Notes: generated by a model from the letters alone, not told the origin. A DNA stretch of 64,000 nt from Polyangium jinanense (GCF_028435365.1 NZ_JAGTJJ010000009.1:62001-126000); one strand, 5' to 3'. Shown: positions 25,767-35,442, numbered from the stretch's first letter. Numbers and translations: made by a program.

Positions 25767-28277
25767 GTGGCTCTCCGTTCGTTCCTTTCCCGGCGCAGCG
25801 CCGTCTGGGGGCTCGGCCTCACCGCCCTGGTCGCCCTCGGCTGCGCCGCCGTCACCACCGCCCCGCGCCTGACCACCGGCACACCCCCCGCGCCCGCAGT
25901 CGCGGCCGCCGCCGCCCCAGCCTCCGCGTCCGCCGCCGCCCCAGCCGCCGCCGCCCCAGCCGCCGCCGCTTCCGCGTCCGAGGAGAGCGTCGCCTTCGAC
26001 CCGGACGCCGCCGTGCCCCTCCTCGACGACGCGCGTCTCGCCGCCGTCAAAGCCGCCGTCACCCGCGAGGCCTACGTCGAGGCCGTGAAGGAGCTCGACG
26101 CCGTCCTCGCCGCCGAGCCGCGCCCCTCGAAGGACGACGAGCACGCCTTCCGGTACCAGCTCGGACGGCTCCGCGCGCTCGCGGGTGATCCGCTCGGCGC
26201 CGCCCGCGCGTACGGCGAAGCCGCCGCGATCGGCGGGCCCCTCGAAGGATACGCCCGCTACCAGGCCGCGGACCACGCCGAGCGCGCCGGCGAGCACGCC
26301 GAAGCCCTGCGCCACCTCGACAAGGTCCCCGCCGATCTGCCCGTCACCTCCGACGTGGGCCTGCTCCGCGCCGACGCCCTGCTCGGCAAGGGCGACCTCG
26401 ACGCGGCGCTGCCGCATTACCGCGCCTACCTCGGCAAGACGGGGCACCCGCCGCGCTGGGTCGAGATCTCGCTCAAGGTCGCCCGCGCGCTCTTGCAAAA
26501 GCCGTCCGAGGAGCACGCCGAAGAAGCCATCGGCTTCGCGCGGCGTGTCCTCTACGAGGCGCCCTCGGGCGCGGGCAACGGCGAGGCGAAGTCGATCGAG
26601 ACCGACGCGCTCGGCAGCTTGCCCTTCCCGCGTCGCAAGGCCTTCGAGACCCCGAGCCAGGACGATCTGCTCTCGCAGGCCAAGCGCCAGCTCGACGCCG
26701 GCCAGAACCGCGAAGCGCTGCGCACGACCGACGGCCTCATCGCCGATCCCCTCGCCGCGAACCCCGGCGACCTCGGCTGCGGCGCGTGGATGGTCCGCGC
26801 CGAGGCCCTCGCGCGGATGAAGAAAAAGCCCGAGGCCGAAGGCGGCTTCGGCACCGCGATCGAGCGTTGCGCCGGCACGCCCCGCCGCGTCGAGGCGCTC
26901 TGGAACGGCGGCAAGGCCTCCGCCCGCGCCGGCAGCCACGGCGAAGCCATGCGACGGTACGCCCTGCTCGAACAGGAGTTCGCGTCGCACAGGCTCGCCG
27001 ACGACGCGCGCCTGAAGGGCGCCCTCGCCGCGCGCGAGCTCGGCGACGAGGTGCGCTTCACGCAGATGCTCACGAAGATGCCCGACGACTACCCGCAGGG
27101 CGACATGTCGACCGACGGCCTCTTCGAGCTCGCCCTCGCGCGCATGACGAAGCGCGACTGGGCCGGCGCCGTCGCTCCACTCGAGCGCGCCCTCGCCCGC
27201 GCCCCACGCGAGCGCGTCTACTACGCCGCCGGCCGCCTGCCCTACTACCTCGGTCGTGCGCGTCTCGAAACCGGCGCGATCGATCAAGGCAAGGAGCTGC
27301 TCGCCAGCGTCATCCGCGACTACCCGCTCTCGTTCTACATGTCCCTCGCCTACGCGCGTCTCGCGGACAAGGACCGCGCCGCAGCCGATCGCGCGCTCGA
27401 CGAGGCGCTTGCACGCGAAGGCGCGACCGCTCCCTTGCCGCCGCCGAAGAGCGCTTCCTTCGGCAAGCCCGAGTTCCTCCGCGCGCTCGCGCTCGCGCGG
27501 CAAGGCGAGTCGAGGCTCGCCCGCATCGAGCTCGATCGCCTCGGCGTCGGCGCTCGCACCGCGCCGCCCGAGGTCCTCTGGGCCGCGGCGCTGCTCTTCT
27601 CGCGCGCCGGCTCGCCGAAGGAAGCGCACCAGATCCTTCGCACCGCGACGAACGCGATCCCCACGGGCCGCGCCGAGCTCACGGACTGGACCGATCACTA
27701 CCCTGCGGGCAACTGGCGCTCGGCCTGGGAGATCGCCTTCCCGCGCCCGTACGTGGCCGTCGTCGGGGCCGAGGCGCAACGCAGCGGCATCCCCGAGTCC
27801 TTGGCGTACGCGATCATGCGCGAGGAGAGCGCCTTCGATCCGCGCGTCGTCTCGAGCGCGGCCGCGGTCGGCCTGATGCAGCTCATCGTGCCCACGGCGC
27901 AACGCATGGCGAAGCCGCTCAAGCTGAAGGGCGACGCGGAGTCCTTGAAGCGCCCCGAGATCAACATCGCGCTCGGCTGCCGCTACCTCTCGGTCCTCCG
28001 CGCGAAGTTCCAGGACAACCCGCTCCTCGCGATCCCCGGCTACAACGCCGGCGGCGGGAAGCCGAAGGACTGGGTCGACGAGCGGCCGAACGAAGACTTC
28101 GATCTTTGGGTCGAGCAGGTCCCCTACGAAGAGACGCGGAACTACACGAAGCGCGTGATGACGAGCATGGCCGCGTACGACTTCCTGTACGGCAAAGGCA
28201 AGTCCGGCGAGGCGCTCGCGGCGCCGCTCTGGGCGAGCCCGGCGGCGCGGGCTGCCCTGGCGGCGAAGGCGCCGTAA
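25767..28277 (+). CDS. TPR-containing lytic transglycosylase lipoprotein (Slt-type)
   Basis: The 836-residue protein starts at GTG 25767 with a lipoprotein signal (LVALGC). A poly-Ala/Pro/Ser linker follows, then about 450 residues of TPR-like helical pairs (AYVEAVKELDAVLAAEP, SDVGLLRADALLGKGDLDAA). The C-terminal 150 residues are the SLT goose-type lysozyme domain: catalytic Glu in IMREESAFDPRVVS near residue 690, then GLMQLIVPTAQRMA, NIALGCRYLSVL and AIPGYNAGGG. It cleaves peptidoglycan between MurNAc and GlcNAc, making anhydromuropeptides, with the helical superhelix guiding the glycan strand as in Slt70. A large inverted repeat follows the stop. Confidence 0.92.
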   Translation: MALRSFLSRRSAVWGLGLTALVALGCAAVTTAPRLTTGTPPAPAVAAAAAPASASAAAPAAAAPAAAASASEESVAFDPDAAVPLLDDARLAAVKAAVTREAYVEAVKELDAVLAAEPRPSKDDEHAFRYQLGRLRALAGDPLGAARAYGEAAAIGGPLEGYARYQAADHAERAGEHAEALRHLDKVPADLPVTSDVGLLRADALLGKGDLDAALPHYRAYLGKTGHPPRWVEISLKVARALLQKPSEEHAEEAIGFARRVLYEAPSGAGNGEAKSIETDALGSLPFPRRKAFETPSQDDLLSQAKRQLDAGQNREALRTTDGLIADPLAANPGDLGCGAWMVRAEALARMKKKPEAEGGFGTAIERCAGTPRRVEALWNGGKASARAGSHGEAMRRYALLEQEFASHRLADDARLKGALAARELGDEVRFTQMLTKMPDDYPQGDMSTDGLFELALARMTKRDWAGAVAPLERALARAPRERVYYAAGRLPYYLGRARLETGAIDQGKELLASVIRDYPLSFYMSLAYARLADKDRAAADRALDEALAREGATAPLPPPKSASFGKPEFLRALALARQGESRLARIELDRLGVGARTAPPEVLWAAALLFSRAGSPKEAHQILRTATNAIPTGRAELTDWTDHYPAGNWRSAWEIAFPRPYVAVVGAEAQRSGIPESLAYAIMREESAFDPRVVSSAAAVGLMQLIVPTAQRMAKPLKLKGDAESLKRPEINIALGCRYLSVLRAKFQDNPLLAIPGYNAGGGKPKDWVDERPNEDFDLWVEQVPYEETRNYTKRVMTSMAAYDFLYGKGKSGEALAAPLWASPAARAALAAKAP

Positions 28278-28291
28278 GTTAGCTGTACGTG

Positions 28292-28383
28292 CCTCACCCC
28301 CGGCCCCTCTCCACTCCGTGGAGAGGGGAGAGAGACGGTCTCTTCGCCCCTCTCCACGGAGTGGAGAGGGGTTGGGGGTGAGG
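28292..28383. terminator. 92-base inverted repeat, probable bidirectional terminator
   Basis: Arms 28292-28328 and 28347-28383 are reverse complements over 37 bases with only two mismatches. Each arm itself holds a smaller palindrome (CTCTCCACTCCGTGGAGAG and its mirror), and the 18-base loop holds AGAGAC/GTCTCT. It lies between two convergent genes. There is no long T-run, so it may act by stem stability alone or be a dispersed repeat of the common CCTCACCCC...GGGGTGAGG family; the element at 40379-40412 shares its CTGGGGGTGAGG edge. Confidence 0.8.
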
Positions 28384-28388
28384 AAACC

Positions 28389-29129
28389 TCACTCCCCCGC
28401 GGGACGTCTCCATCGCAGGGTGAGCTGATCGTTCTCGCGGTGGACGCCGTGCGCGCGCATGGCCTCCGCGACGTGCCCTGCGCTCTCTGCGCTGAAGACG
28501 GACGCGGCCGCGATACGCGGCCATCCCGGAGACTCGTGCAGCGGCGTGGTCGAGCAGAGCAGCTCGGTCACGCCGCGGAGGTCGTGCACGCAGTCCTCGG
28601 GCTTGAGGACCCGCAGCCCGTCCACGCCGACGTCGGTCGCGAACATCCCCTTGTAGTGGCTCAACTGCGCTCGCACCTCGTCGGTCAGCTCCATGTCGGC
28701 CGGGAACCCGGGGATGGGCTTCTCGATCTCGCGCAAAGGTTCGTCGCCGGCGCGCATGTACAGGGAGTAGTCGCCGATCACGACGGCCCACCCCACCACG
28801 AACGAGAACCACGCCATGGAGGCGCTGCGCACGCCGGGGTGTAGCGCGTCGTTCGGGTTCGACGTGAGCAGTGCCTGCAAGGCCTTCACGTACTTGGCCG
28901 CCATGTCCTCGATCTCTCCGCGCTTCGCCTCCTTGCCGAACCAGTACTCCGGCGGCTGAAACGTGTTCCAGAGAGGATCCGGCGCGTAGCCCCGGACGCC
29001 GCGCAGATGGATCACCCGCACGATCTGGCTGTAGTGATACCGGTCGATGCGGAACTCCGGGTATCCCTGCTCCGTGAATTTCCAGAGGAGCTGATCAGCT
29101 GCTTCGTAGTGAACGTGGCCGTTGGGCAC
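28389..29129 (-). CDS. Hypothetical cytosolic protein, 246 aa
   Basis: Starts at GTG 29129: GGAGG lies seven bases upstream, and the open frame beyond it is not supported. The protein (VPNGHVHYEAADQLLWKF at the start) is rich in aromatic residues, has no signal peptide or membrane helix, and contains one partly hydrophobic stretch (MAWFSFVVGWAVVIGDYSLY). I do not recognise a family; the size and mixed alpha/beta pattern would suit a contact-toxin immunity protein, but no toxin gene is adjacent, so this is only a guess. The upstream region has no clear promoter. Confidence 0.55.
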   Translation of the reverse strand: MPNGHVHYEAADQLLWKFTEQGYPEFRIDRYHYSQIVRVIHLRGVRGYAPDPLWNTFQPPEYWFGKEAKRGEIEDMAAKYVKALQALLTSNPNDALHPGVRSASMAWFSFVVGWAVVIGDYSLYMRAGDEPLREIEKPIPGFPADMELTDEVRAQLSHYKGMFATDVGVDGLRVLKPEDCVHDLRGVTELLCSTTPLHESPGWPRIAAASVFSAESAGHVAEAMRAHGVHRENDQLTLRWRRPAGE

Positions 29130-29396
29130 GTCTCTTCCTCCTGGCCTTTCGGCACATGCCGTCCGACAGGCTGACAGAAGTTGCTCTTCGCGAACAGCGG
29201 CGTCCGGCATCTTCGCAGCTCGTGCCGATCGATAGGACCCTGGCGGGTCCGCGTGGCTCGGCCGAACCGAAGCCGCGCCCAACGGCCTCCCTGAAATGGC
29301 AAGCGGCGGCAGGCTCTCCGCGGAAAAACCGAGGGTTTTACCTAAATCGTCCGCAAACTTGCATACATATTCAAAGCTCGACTATCTCTCCCGCGC

Positions 29397-30857
29397 ATGA
29401 CCACTTCCGTATGCGTTCGATGTGGGGCGGTCTCGAGAAGTGATCTGCGGCCGTGCCCGTTCGATGGAACGGCATTCCAAGCAATCGAACGATACGTCGT
29501 ACCTTTCGATGCGAGTGACTCCCTCGTTGGGCAAAAAATCACCGACCGATACCGTGTCCTCCGCCATCTTTCGTCGGGTGGGCACGGGAAAGTATACCTC
29601 GTCATGCACGAGGAATTGCACAAACCATTTGCAATGAAGCTCATCCTCGACGACATGCGCGTCGACGAGCTCCGCTGGCAGGCCGCGATCGAGGTCTTCC
29701 GGCAGGACGGCATCAGCACGGCGCAGATCGATCATCATCCGCATGTCCTCCAGATCTTCGACGCCGGCACGATCCCGGAGGGAGGGCGCTATCTGGTCTA
29801 CGAGATGCTCCGCGGGAAAGATCTCGGGGACCTCCAGCACGAGGAACAGCTATCGGCAACGCAATGCGTTCACATGGTGATGCAAGCCTGTCGAGGTCTC
29901 GATGCCGTGCACGCGGCCGGCCTCGTTCATCGAGACGTCAAGCCCGCCAACATGTTCCTGCACGCGCCATCCCCGGTGGATGGCCCCGGTACCGCCGATC
30001 CGGTCGTGAAGATCATCGATCTCGGCATTGCGTGCCGCAAGGGCACGTGGGTCGGCATGGCGGGCACCCCGGAGTACATGGCGCCCGAGCAATTCTTCCG
30101 GGGACCCCTCGACGAGCGAGCGGACGTGTTTGCGCTCGGCGTCTCCCTCTACGATCTCCTCACCGGAAAGCTCCCCTTCGAGGCGACGGGGGAGGACCGC
30201 CGCACGGCGACGCTACGCGCACGCATGACGCAGGAGCCCCGGCCACCGCGCACGCGGGTCGAGATGTCCGAGGAGCTCGATAGCGTGATCATGAGGGCGA
30301 TGGCACGCCCGCTCGAGGCTCGATACCCAGGCATGATGGCGCTCGAAGATGCATTGGCAAGGACCCCCGAAGGACGCGAGGCGCGCGCGTCGACGCGTGT
30401 GGATGGCCGGGCCATCGGCGGGGAGCTCGAAAGGCGGATGACCACACTCGAACACCGCGGAAAAACCATCGACATCGTATACCCGGCCCCCGATGGGACG
30501 ATGACGTGGAAAGGTCTGTCCCCGGACGGTCCGCCCCTCAAGATTCTGCGCAATCGAACCTTGAAGGTGAACCAGGAATTCGTGCTGAACATCTCGGGTC
30601 GTGGACCGATGTTCAGCTTCATCATCCACGAGAACACGAAATGGTCAGGGACCGTTCGCCGACGCGCAGGCGGGCGAGAGATCGATTTGTGGCTGCATGG
30701 CGGGCAAGCCACGCAGACGGGGCTGGAAGTCGAGCTTGGCCCCTTCGGGACGTTGAGGGCCCCCACAGAATATCGAGGACTTCTGGTCGGACTACGGACG
30801 CAAGCTCCGGAGCGAGCGGCTATTTTCTGTATTGCCCGAGGTCAGCATGACGCATAG
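29397..30857 (+). CDS. Ser/Thr protein kinase with N-terminal zinc ribbon
   Basis: This 486-residue protein begins with a short zinc-ribbon-like segment (CVRCGAVS, CPFDG). A Hanks-type kinase follows: glycine loop SSGGHGKVY at 59-67, Lys81 in FAMKLI, catalytic VHRDVKPAN at 177-185, IIDLGIA (DLG instead of DFG) at 206-212, and GTPEYMAPEQ. Residues 345-486 are a beta-rich domain I do not recognise (MTTLEHRGKTIDIVY, MFSFIIHENTKWSG). No membrane helix is present, so it is cytosolic. An AT-rich stretch (29340-29390) upstream is a likely promoter. Its last 11 bases overlap the next gene, a second, much larger kinase. Confidence 0.9.
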   Translation: MTTSVCVRCGAVSRSDLRPCPFDGTAFQAIERYVVPFDASDSLVGQKITDRYRVLRHLSSGGHGKVYLVMHEELHKPFAMKLILDDMRVDELRWQAAIEVFRQDGISTAQIDHHPHVLQIFDAGTIPEGGRYLVYEMLRGKDLGDLQHEEQLSATQCVHMVMQACRGLDAVHAAGLVHRDVKPANMFLHAPSPVDGPGTADPVVKIIDLGIACRKGTWVGMAGTPEYMAPEQFFRGPLDERADVFALGVSLYDLLTGKLPFEATGEDRRTATLRARMTQEPRPPRTRVEMSEELDSVIMRAMARPLEARYPGMMALEDALARTPEGREARASTRVDGRAIGGELERRMTTLEHRGKTIDIVYPAPDGTMTWKGLSPDGPPLKILRNRTLKVNQEFVLNISGRGPMFSFIIHENTKWSGTVRRRAGGREIDLWLHGGQATQTGLEVELGPFGTLRAPTEYRGLLVGLRTQAPERAAIFCIARGQHDA

Positions 30858-33800
30858 CATACGATATGATATCCGATCGGTTCAGGCCCCCAATGGCGAC
30901 CCTGCCTTCCAGGTGGTTCGCATGGGCCAGGGCGCGTATGCGCAGGTCGTCCAGGCGGAAGAGGTCATCGTCAGCGAAGATCGATCCGTCCGATCGGATG
31001 TCGTGGCGAAAATCTTCCTCGATGCCACGCCGGAAGACGCGAACATCGCGTTCGAGCGCGAGGTCGAGCTGCTCGACCATCTGCGGGGCCGCAGGAACAT
31101 CGTGAGCATGCGGGGGGTCGAACGGCGTCGACCGCCCACCTTCGTCTGCGGGGAATGCGGCGACGTGTTCGTCGTGGAACGTTGTCCCGAGTGCGAAGCG
31201 CCCTTGTTCAACGAAGGCGAGATCTCCGAGGGGATGCGAAACCGCGTCATCCTGCACTGCGGAGGAGACAATCACACGTTCCAGAAGACCGACGAGTCCT
31301 TCGGGCGTCTCCTCGGCCGCCGGCCATGCAAGCACCGCGGCCCCTGCGACACCGTGAACTTCCTGTTCAGGCCCTGCATTTACCTGGAGCTTCTGCACGT
31401 CAATCTCCGCGAATACGGGGATCTGCTGGCGCGCCGCAGGCCAGGATATCGCGGCCGGGACATCTTCACGCTGGCCCACCCCGAGCGGCAGAGGGACGAA
31501 TGGCTACGAGAGACCTTCCTCATGCGCCTCACGTGCCTCGTGAAGATTGCGGAGGCGCTCGAGCAGATCCACAGGCTCGGTCATGTTCACAGCGACATCG
31601 CCCCCGAGAACGTCATGGTCTCGCTCTCGTCGCGACTCGACGAGGAGGCGGCGCAGGTCCAGGTCCCGACGGTCATCGATTTCGGTCAAGCCCGCCGCGT
31701 CATGCTGCCGCGGGAGACGGTCGTCATTCATGGACGGCATCATTTCGTCGCGCCCGAGGTGACCGGCGTCAACAACGCCATCGAGTCGTCTGCGCGGATC
31801 CTCGCGAGTGGGTCGCTCGTCGAGGGTCAAGAGTGCGAGATCGCCTGCAGAACGGAGCTCGCCGAGGGCGATTACGTGTGGGATGGTCAAGGTGGGGCCT
31901 ATGAGGTGCTCGGCTACGCGGACGACCAGCAGCCCCCCGGCGGCGGGACCGCGCAACGAGAGGAGGCGGTCGAGCGGCGTTATCGACTGCGCGTCCTCGG
32001 CACGTCGAAGTCGCCCCAGGGGACACGGGCGCTCTGGGCGAACCAGGCGGTCCGTCCGCCCGCGGATCTTTTCTCGTTTGGTTGTGTCGCCGCATGGCTG
32101 CTCACGGATGGGAACGAGCTGGTGGTGCAGCAGCTTCGTAACGCGGCCCAATTCGCAGCGTCGGAGAACCGTTCCATGGAGGACGCGCTGTCCAATCTCC
32201 GGAACGGCAAGACGTACATGGGCGTGCTCGGGAAGATGCCCCTCCCCTCCACGCCGCAGGATGACGAGATCCGGTACCTGGTGATCGACGTGATCCTGCG
32301 ATGCCTCATGCGGGTGGAGGGGGCGTACGCGACGGCGCGTTCGACGGGCTACGAGCGCGGGGCGGCCAAAGCAGCCCGTGACCTGGCCAATGCGCATGAC
32401 CAGCTCTATTTCCTGCACAGAACCAAGAGCCAGTTCCTGGAGTTCCTGCAGAAAGACCACAGGGTCGAGCTGGAGGGCATACGAGACGCATTCAACGTCG
32501 CCCGCAGGGAGGCCGATGACGTTGCAAAAGAGACGAACGCGCTTCGCGAGAGGTGCCACGAGCTCGAACGCACATGCGCGTCCCTGAACGCAGAGTTATC
32601 CCAGCTGAGCTCCGCGAGCGGGGTCCAGGAGGAGAAGGACGCACTGCAGGCGCGTCTCGACGATACGATAGCCCATTGCGAGACCTTGATGGGGCGCTCA
32701 CGGCGGCTCCAGGAGGAGAAGGACGAACTCCAGGCGGAGCACGCGCGACTCGAGGCCACACTCAGGACGATACGGGAGAAGGCCGCCGCCGGGTCGAGCG
32801 AGAGCGCCCGGGCTGCCGCAGAGCTATCGAACGAGCGCGAGAAACGCGAAAGCGCCGAGGCTGCGCTGAAGGACACCTTCACGCAGCTCCAGGCCATGCA
32901 GGAGAGCTCCAAAGAGCTGCGCGGTCTCGCCGAGCAGGCTCGACAGAAGTTGCTCGACACGCATGGCAGGATGGCGGAGCTGGAAGACGAGCTCCAAAGG
33001 CTCAAGGACGAACAGAGTACCCTGGAGACGAGCTCGACATCGAAGGCCGAGGTGATCAAGGAGCTCCAAAGGCTCGCGGAGCAGCACGAGCGGACCAGCA
33101 AACGATGGCGTGGGGCCTCGATCGCGGCAGGAGCATTGACCGCGCTCGTGCTCGTGGTTTCGCTCACCGTGACGGCACGGGGAAACACGCCGAGCCAGGT
33201 CGTGCCGGAACAGCAGCCAACGGCACCGCTGCAGGCGACCATGGCTCCGCCGGAACCTCTTGCGCCGTCGCCGCAACCGACCGTGCCCAAGACCCAGCGG
33301 AGCGTTTGCGAGCGTGGCGTGCTCATCGAAGCGGAAGTCGCGGCAGAAGGGAGCGGCGCGTTCTGCATCGACCCGACGGAGGTCACGGCCAAGGGTTACA
33401 AGGAATGCATCAGCCAAAAGCAGTGCACACACCGCGGATACCCCGGCATGGGGGAATGCGAAGTGCGGGCTGAATGCCCCATCAACTGCGTGAACGGCCA
33501 GCAGGCTCAAAGTTACTGCGCCTGGAAAGGCGGGCGCCTGCCCACCGAAGACGAGTGGCGTCGTGCCCTGCGTGTCGCCATGGGAGCAGGGTATGCCTGG
33601 GACGGCACCCTCCCCGCCAAAGGAGCCTTGTGCATAGGGAAAGGGGTCCCTTGCTGCGATGGCGAGAGGAAGGACGACGTATCGAAAAATGGGCTCTCCG
33701 ACATGTTCGGAAACGTGTCGGAGTGGGTCCTTCGTGGGGACAAGAAGGGAACGATCGGCCTGAACTTCAGCAGCGTGCTCGGTCAGAACTTCAATGCTTA

Positions 33801-34008
33801 CGAGGGGACGATCCGGGCCGGCGCGCGTGAGGTCTGGGAGCAGGGATTCCGATGCGTTTATGATGCCAAGCTCATCGAGGATGCGCCGGGGAGCGGGTCC
33901 AAGCCGGAGACCACGCCGGCTGCATCCGCGGTGAACGGCTCGGAGCCGGCGCTCGTACCGCCACCAGTGGACAAACCCGCTCCGCCTCCCCCCGCTTCGA
34001 AGCCGTAG
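30847..34008 (+). CDS. Large Ser/Thr kinase-like protein with coiled coil, TM helix and FGE-sulfatase domain
   Basis: The 1053-residue protein starts at ATG 30847, inside the end of the upstream kinase gene. The kinase fold has a glycine loop MGQGAYAQVV at 26-35, Lys55 (VVAKIF), catalytic HVHSDIAPEN at 246-255 (Ser for the usual Arg), DFG at 278-280 and APE at 302-304. Two insertions break it: a zinc ribbon at 101-116 (CGECG, CPEC) and about 100 residues between APE and the helix-F motif ADLFSFG at 406-412. Residues 520-750 are a long coiled coil; one membrane helix lies near 757-778. The C-terminus (about 830-1020) is an FGE-sulfatase/SUMF1-like domain (FCIDPTEVTAKGYKEC, GGRLPTEDEWRRAL, MFGNVSEW), expected outside the cytoplasm. 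The protein thus links an outer domain to an inner kinase. Confidence 0.85.
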   Translation: MTHSIRYDIRSVQAPNGDPAFQVVRMGQGAYAQVVQAEEVIVSEDRSVRSDVVAKIFLDATPEDANIAFEREVELLDHLRGRRNIVSMRGVERRRPPTFVCGECGDVFVVERCPECEAPLFNEGEISEGMRNRVILHCGGDNHTFQKTDESFGRLLGRRPCKHRGPCDTVNFLFRPCIYLELLHVNLREYGDLLARRRPGYRGRDIFTLAHPERQRDEWLRETFLMRLTCLVKIAEALEQIHRLGHVHSDIAPENVMVSLSSRLDEEAAQVQVPTVIDFGQARRVMLPRETVVIHGRHHFVAPEVTGVNNAIESSARILASGSLVEGQECEIACRTELAEGDYVWDGQGGAYEVLGYADDQQPPGGGTAQREEAVERRYRLRVLGTSKSPQGTRALWANQAVRPPADLFSFGCVAAWLLTDGNELVVQQLRNAAQFAASENRSMEDALSNLRNGKTYMGVLGKMPLPSTPQDDEIRYLVIDVILRCLMRVEGAYATARSTGYERGAAKAARDLANAHDQLYFLHRTKSQFLEFLQKDHRVELEGIRDAFNVARREADDVAKETNALRERCHELERTCASLNAELSQLSSASGVQEEKDALQARLDDTIAHCETLMGRSRRLQEEKDELQAEHARLEATLRTIREKAAAGSSESARAAAELSNEREKRESAEAALKDTFTQLQAMQESSKELRGLAEQARQKLLDTHGRMAELEDELQRLKDEQSTLETSSTSKAEVIKELQRLAEQHERTSKRWRGASIAAGALTALVLVVSLTVTARGNTPSQVVPEQQPTAPLQATMAPPEPLAPSPQPTVPKTQRSVCERGVLIEAEVAAEGSGAFCIDPTEVTAKGYKECISQKQCTHRGYPGMGECEVRAECPINCVNGQQAQSYCAWKGGRLPTEDEWRRALRVAMGAGYAWDGTLPAKGALCIGKGVPCCDGERKDDVSKNGLSDMFGNVSEWVLRGDKKGTIGLNFSSVLGQNFNAYEGTIRAGAREVWEQGFRCVYDAKLIEDAPGSGSKPETTPAASAVNGSEPALVPPPVDKPAPPPPASKP

Positions 34009-34142
34009 CCGGCATCCCGCCCCTCCTCGGGCGGAGACGAGGACGCGCGATTCGCCCAACCGAACCCCCCCATGTCCGGAGACGGCGGAGGATCTGCTGC
34101 CCACTCCGACTCCGGGAGCGGTTCTGGTAAGGTTCGCCCCGC

Positions 34143-35441
34143 ATGACCACTTCGAGCCCGGCCGAGAAGCTCGTCGGCGCGACCCTCAACCGGCGCTTTC
34201 GGCTCGTGCGTCTGCTCGGCGAAGGCGGCATGGGCGCCGTCTACGAAGCCGAGAGCGTGCAAGGCGAAGGCAAGCGCGCCGTAAAACTCCTCCACGAGGA
34301 GTTCACCCGCATCCCCGAGGTCCGCGACCGCTTCCTCGCCGAGGTCACCGCCACGAAGAACCTCGTGCACCCGAACGTCGTGCCGATCCTCGAATCGGCC
34401 GTCGCCGAGGACGGCTCGCCCTACCTCGTGATGGAGCTGCTCCGCGGCCAGTCGCTCGGCGACAAGCTCGACGGCGGCGTCATCGTCCCCGTGCCCGAGG
34501 CCTATCGCATCACGAGCCAGATCCTCGCGGCCCTCTCCGCCGCTCACGGGCAGCGCGTCGTCCACCGTGATCTCAAGCCGGACAACGTCTTCGTCGCCAA
34601 GGATCCGGGCGGCAACGAGGTCGTGAAGATCCTCGATTTCGGCATCGCGAAGGTCATGGATGCCGCCGGCGGCATGGGCAACAAGACCCGCACCGGCGCG
34701 CTCATCGGCACGCCCGGGTACATGAGCCCCGAGCAGATCAAGAGCGCGAAAAACGTCGACCCGCGCAGCGATCTCTGGTCCGTCGCGACGATCCTCTACC
34801 AGATGCTCACGGGCCAGCTTCCGTTCGACGCCGACAACGACTTCACGCGCCTCACGGCCGTCATCGTCGGCCACCCGACCCCGATCACGGTCTTCGCCCC
34901 GCACCTCGATCGCTTCACGCCCTTCTTCGATCGCGCCCTCGCGAAGGACCCGAACAAGCGCTTCCAGACCGCCGAGGAGATGGCCCAGGTCCTCGCCGCC
35001 CTCGCGCGCGCCGAGGCGCCCGAGGTCGTGGTGAACGGCGGCTGGAAGCCACAACATGAGAGCGCCGCGACGCTGGCCTCGGCGGCCACGACCGCGATGC
35101 CCGTCGTCGACATCCTGCCGACGGGCCAGACGCCGCCGCCGATGGCGCCCGTGTCGGGCTCGTTCGCCGTCGCCGATACGGATCCCGCCGCCTCGCCGCG
35201 CCACGGCGCGCCCGCGCCCGCCGCCGTGCTCTACCCGCCGCAACCCGCGGGCGGCACGCAGATGAGCGCCGAGCCGCGTGGCGCCACGGCCGCGGCCCGC
35301 ATGCCTCCGCAGGTGGCGATCGTGCCCCCGCCGCCCCTGCCGCAGCAGAAGGGCGGCGTGCCCGTGCCGATCGCCCTTGCAATCGCGATCGGCACGCTCC
35401 TGCTCGGCATCCTGATCGGCTACCTCGCGGGAGGCTCGTGA
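34143..35441 (+). CDS. Membrane Ser/Thr protein kinase
   Basis: This is a 432-residue Hanks-type kinase with all key residues: LLGEGGMGAVYEAE at 24-37, Lys48 (RAVKLL), VHRDLKPDN at 140-148, ILDFGIAK near 164, GTPGYMSPEQ and DLWSVATILYQMLTG. After residue 280 comes a Pro/Ala-rich disordered juxtamembrane segment, then one C-terminal membrane helix (IALAIAIGTLLLGILIGYLA) with almost no outer part. It follows the two-kinase pair by 134 bases on the same strand and may have its own promoter. It ends one base before the dipeptidase start codon. Confidence 0.93.
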   Translation: MTTSSPAEKLVGATLNRRFRLVRLLGEGGMGAVYEAESVQGEGKRAVKLLHEEFTRIPEVRDRFLAEVTATKNLVHPNVVPILESAVAEDGSPYLVMELLRGQSLGDKLDGGVIVPVPEAYRITSQILAALSAAHGQRVVHRDLKPDNVFVAKDPGGNEVVKILDFGIAKVMDAAGGMGNKTRTGALIGTPGYMSPEQIKSAKNVDPRSDLWSVATILYQMLTGQLPFDADNDFTRLTAVIVGHPTPITVFAPHLDRFTPFFDRALAKDPNKRFQTAEEMAQVLAALARAEAPEVVVNGGWKPQHESAATLASAATTAMPVVDILPTGQTPPPMAPVSGSFAVADTDPAASPRHGAPAPAAVLYPPQPAGGTQMSAEPRGATAAARMPPQVAIVPPPPLPQQKGGVPVPIALAIAIGTLLLGILIGYLAGGS

Positions 35442-35442
35442 C

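Noticed and set aside
24483..27902. Minus-strand frame of more than 1100 codons upstream of urate hydroxylase
   Set aside because: Beyond ATG 25658 it is the antisense of the lytic transglycosylase.
29130..29282. N-terminal extension of the 28389-29129 protein to an upstream start
   Set aside because: No ribosome site is seen there, and GGAGG seven bases before GTG 29129 marks the likely start.
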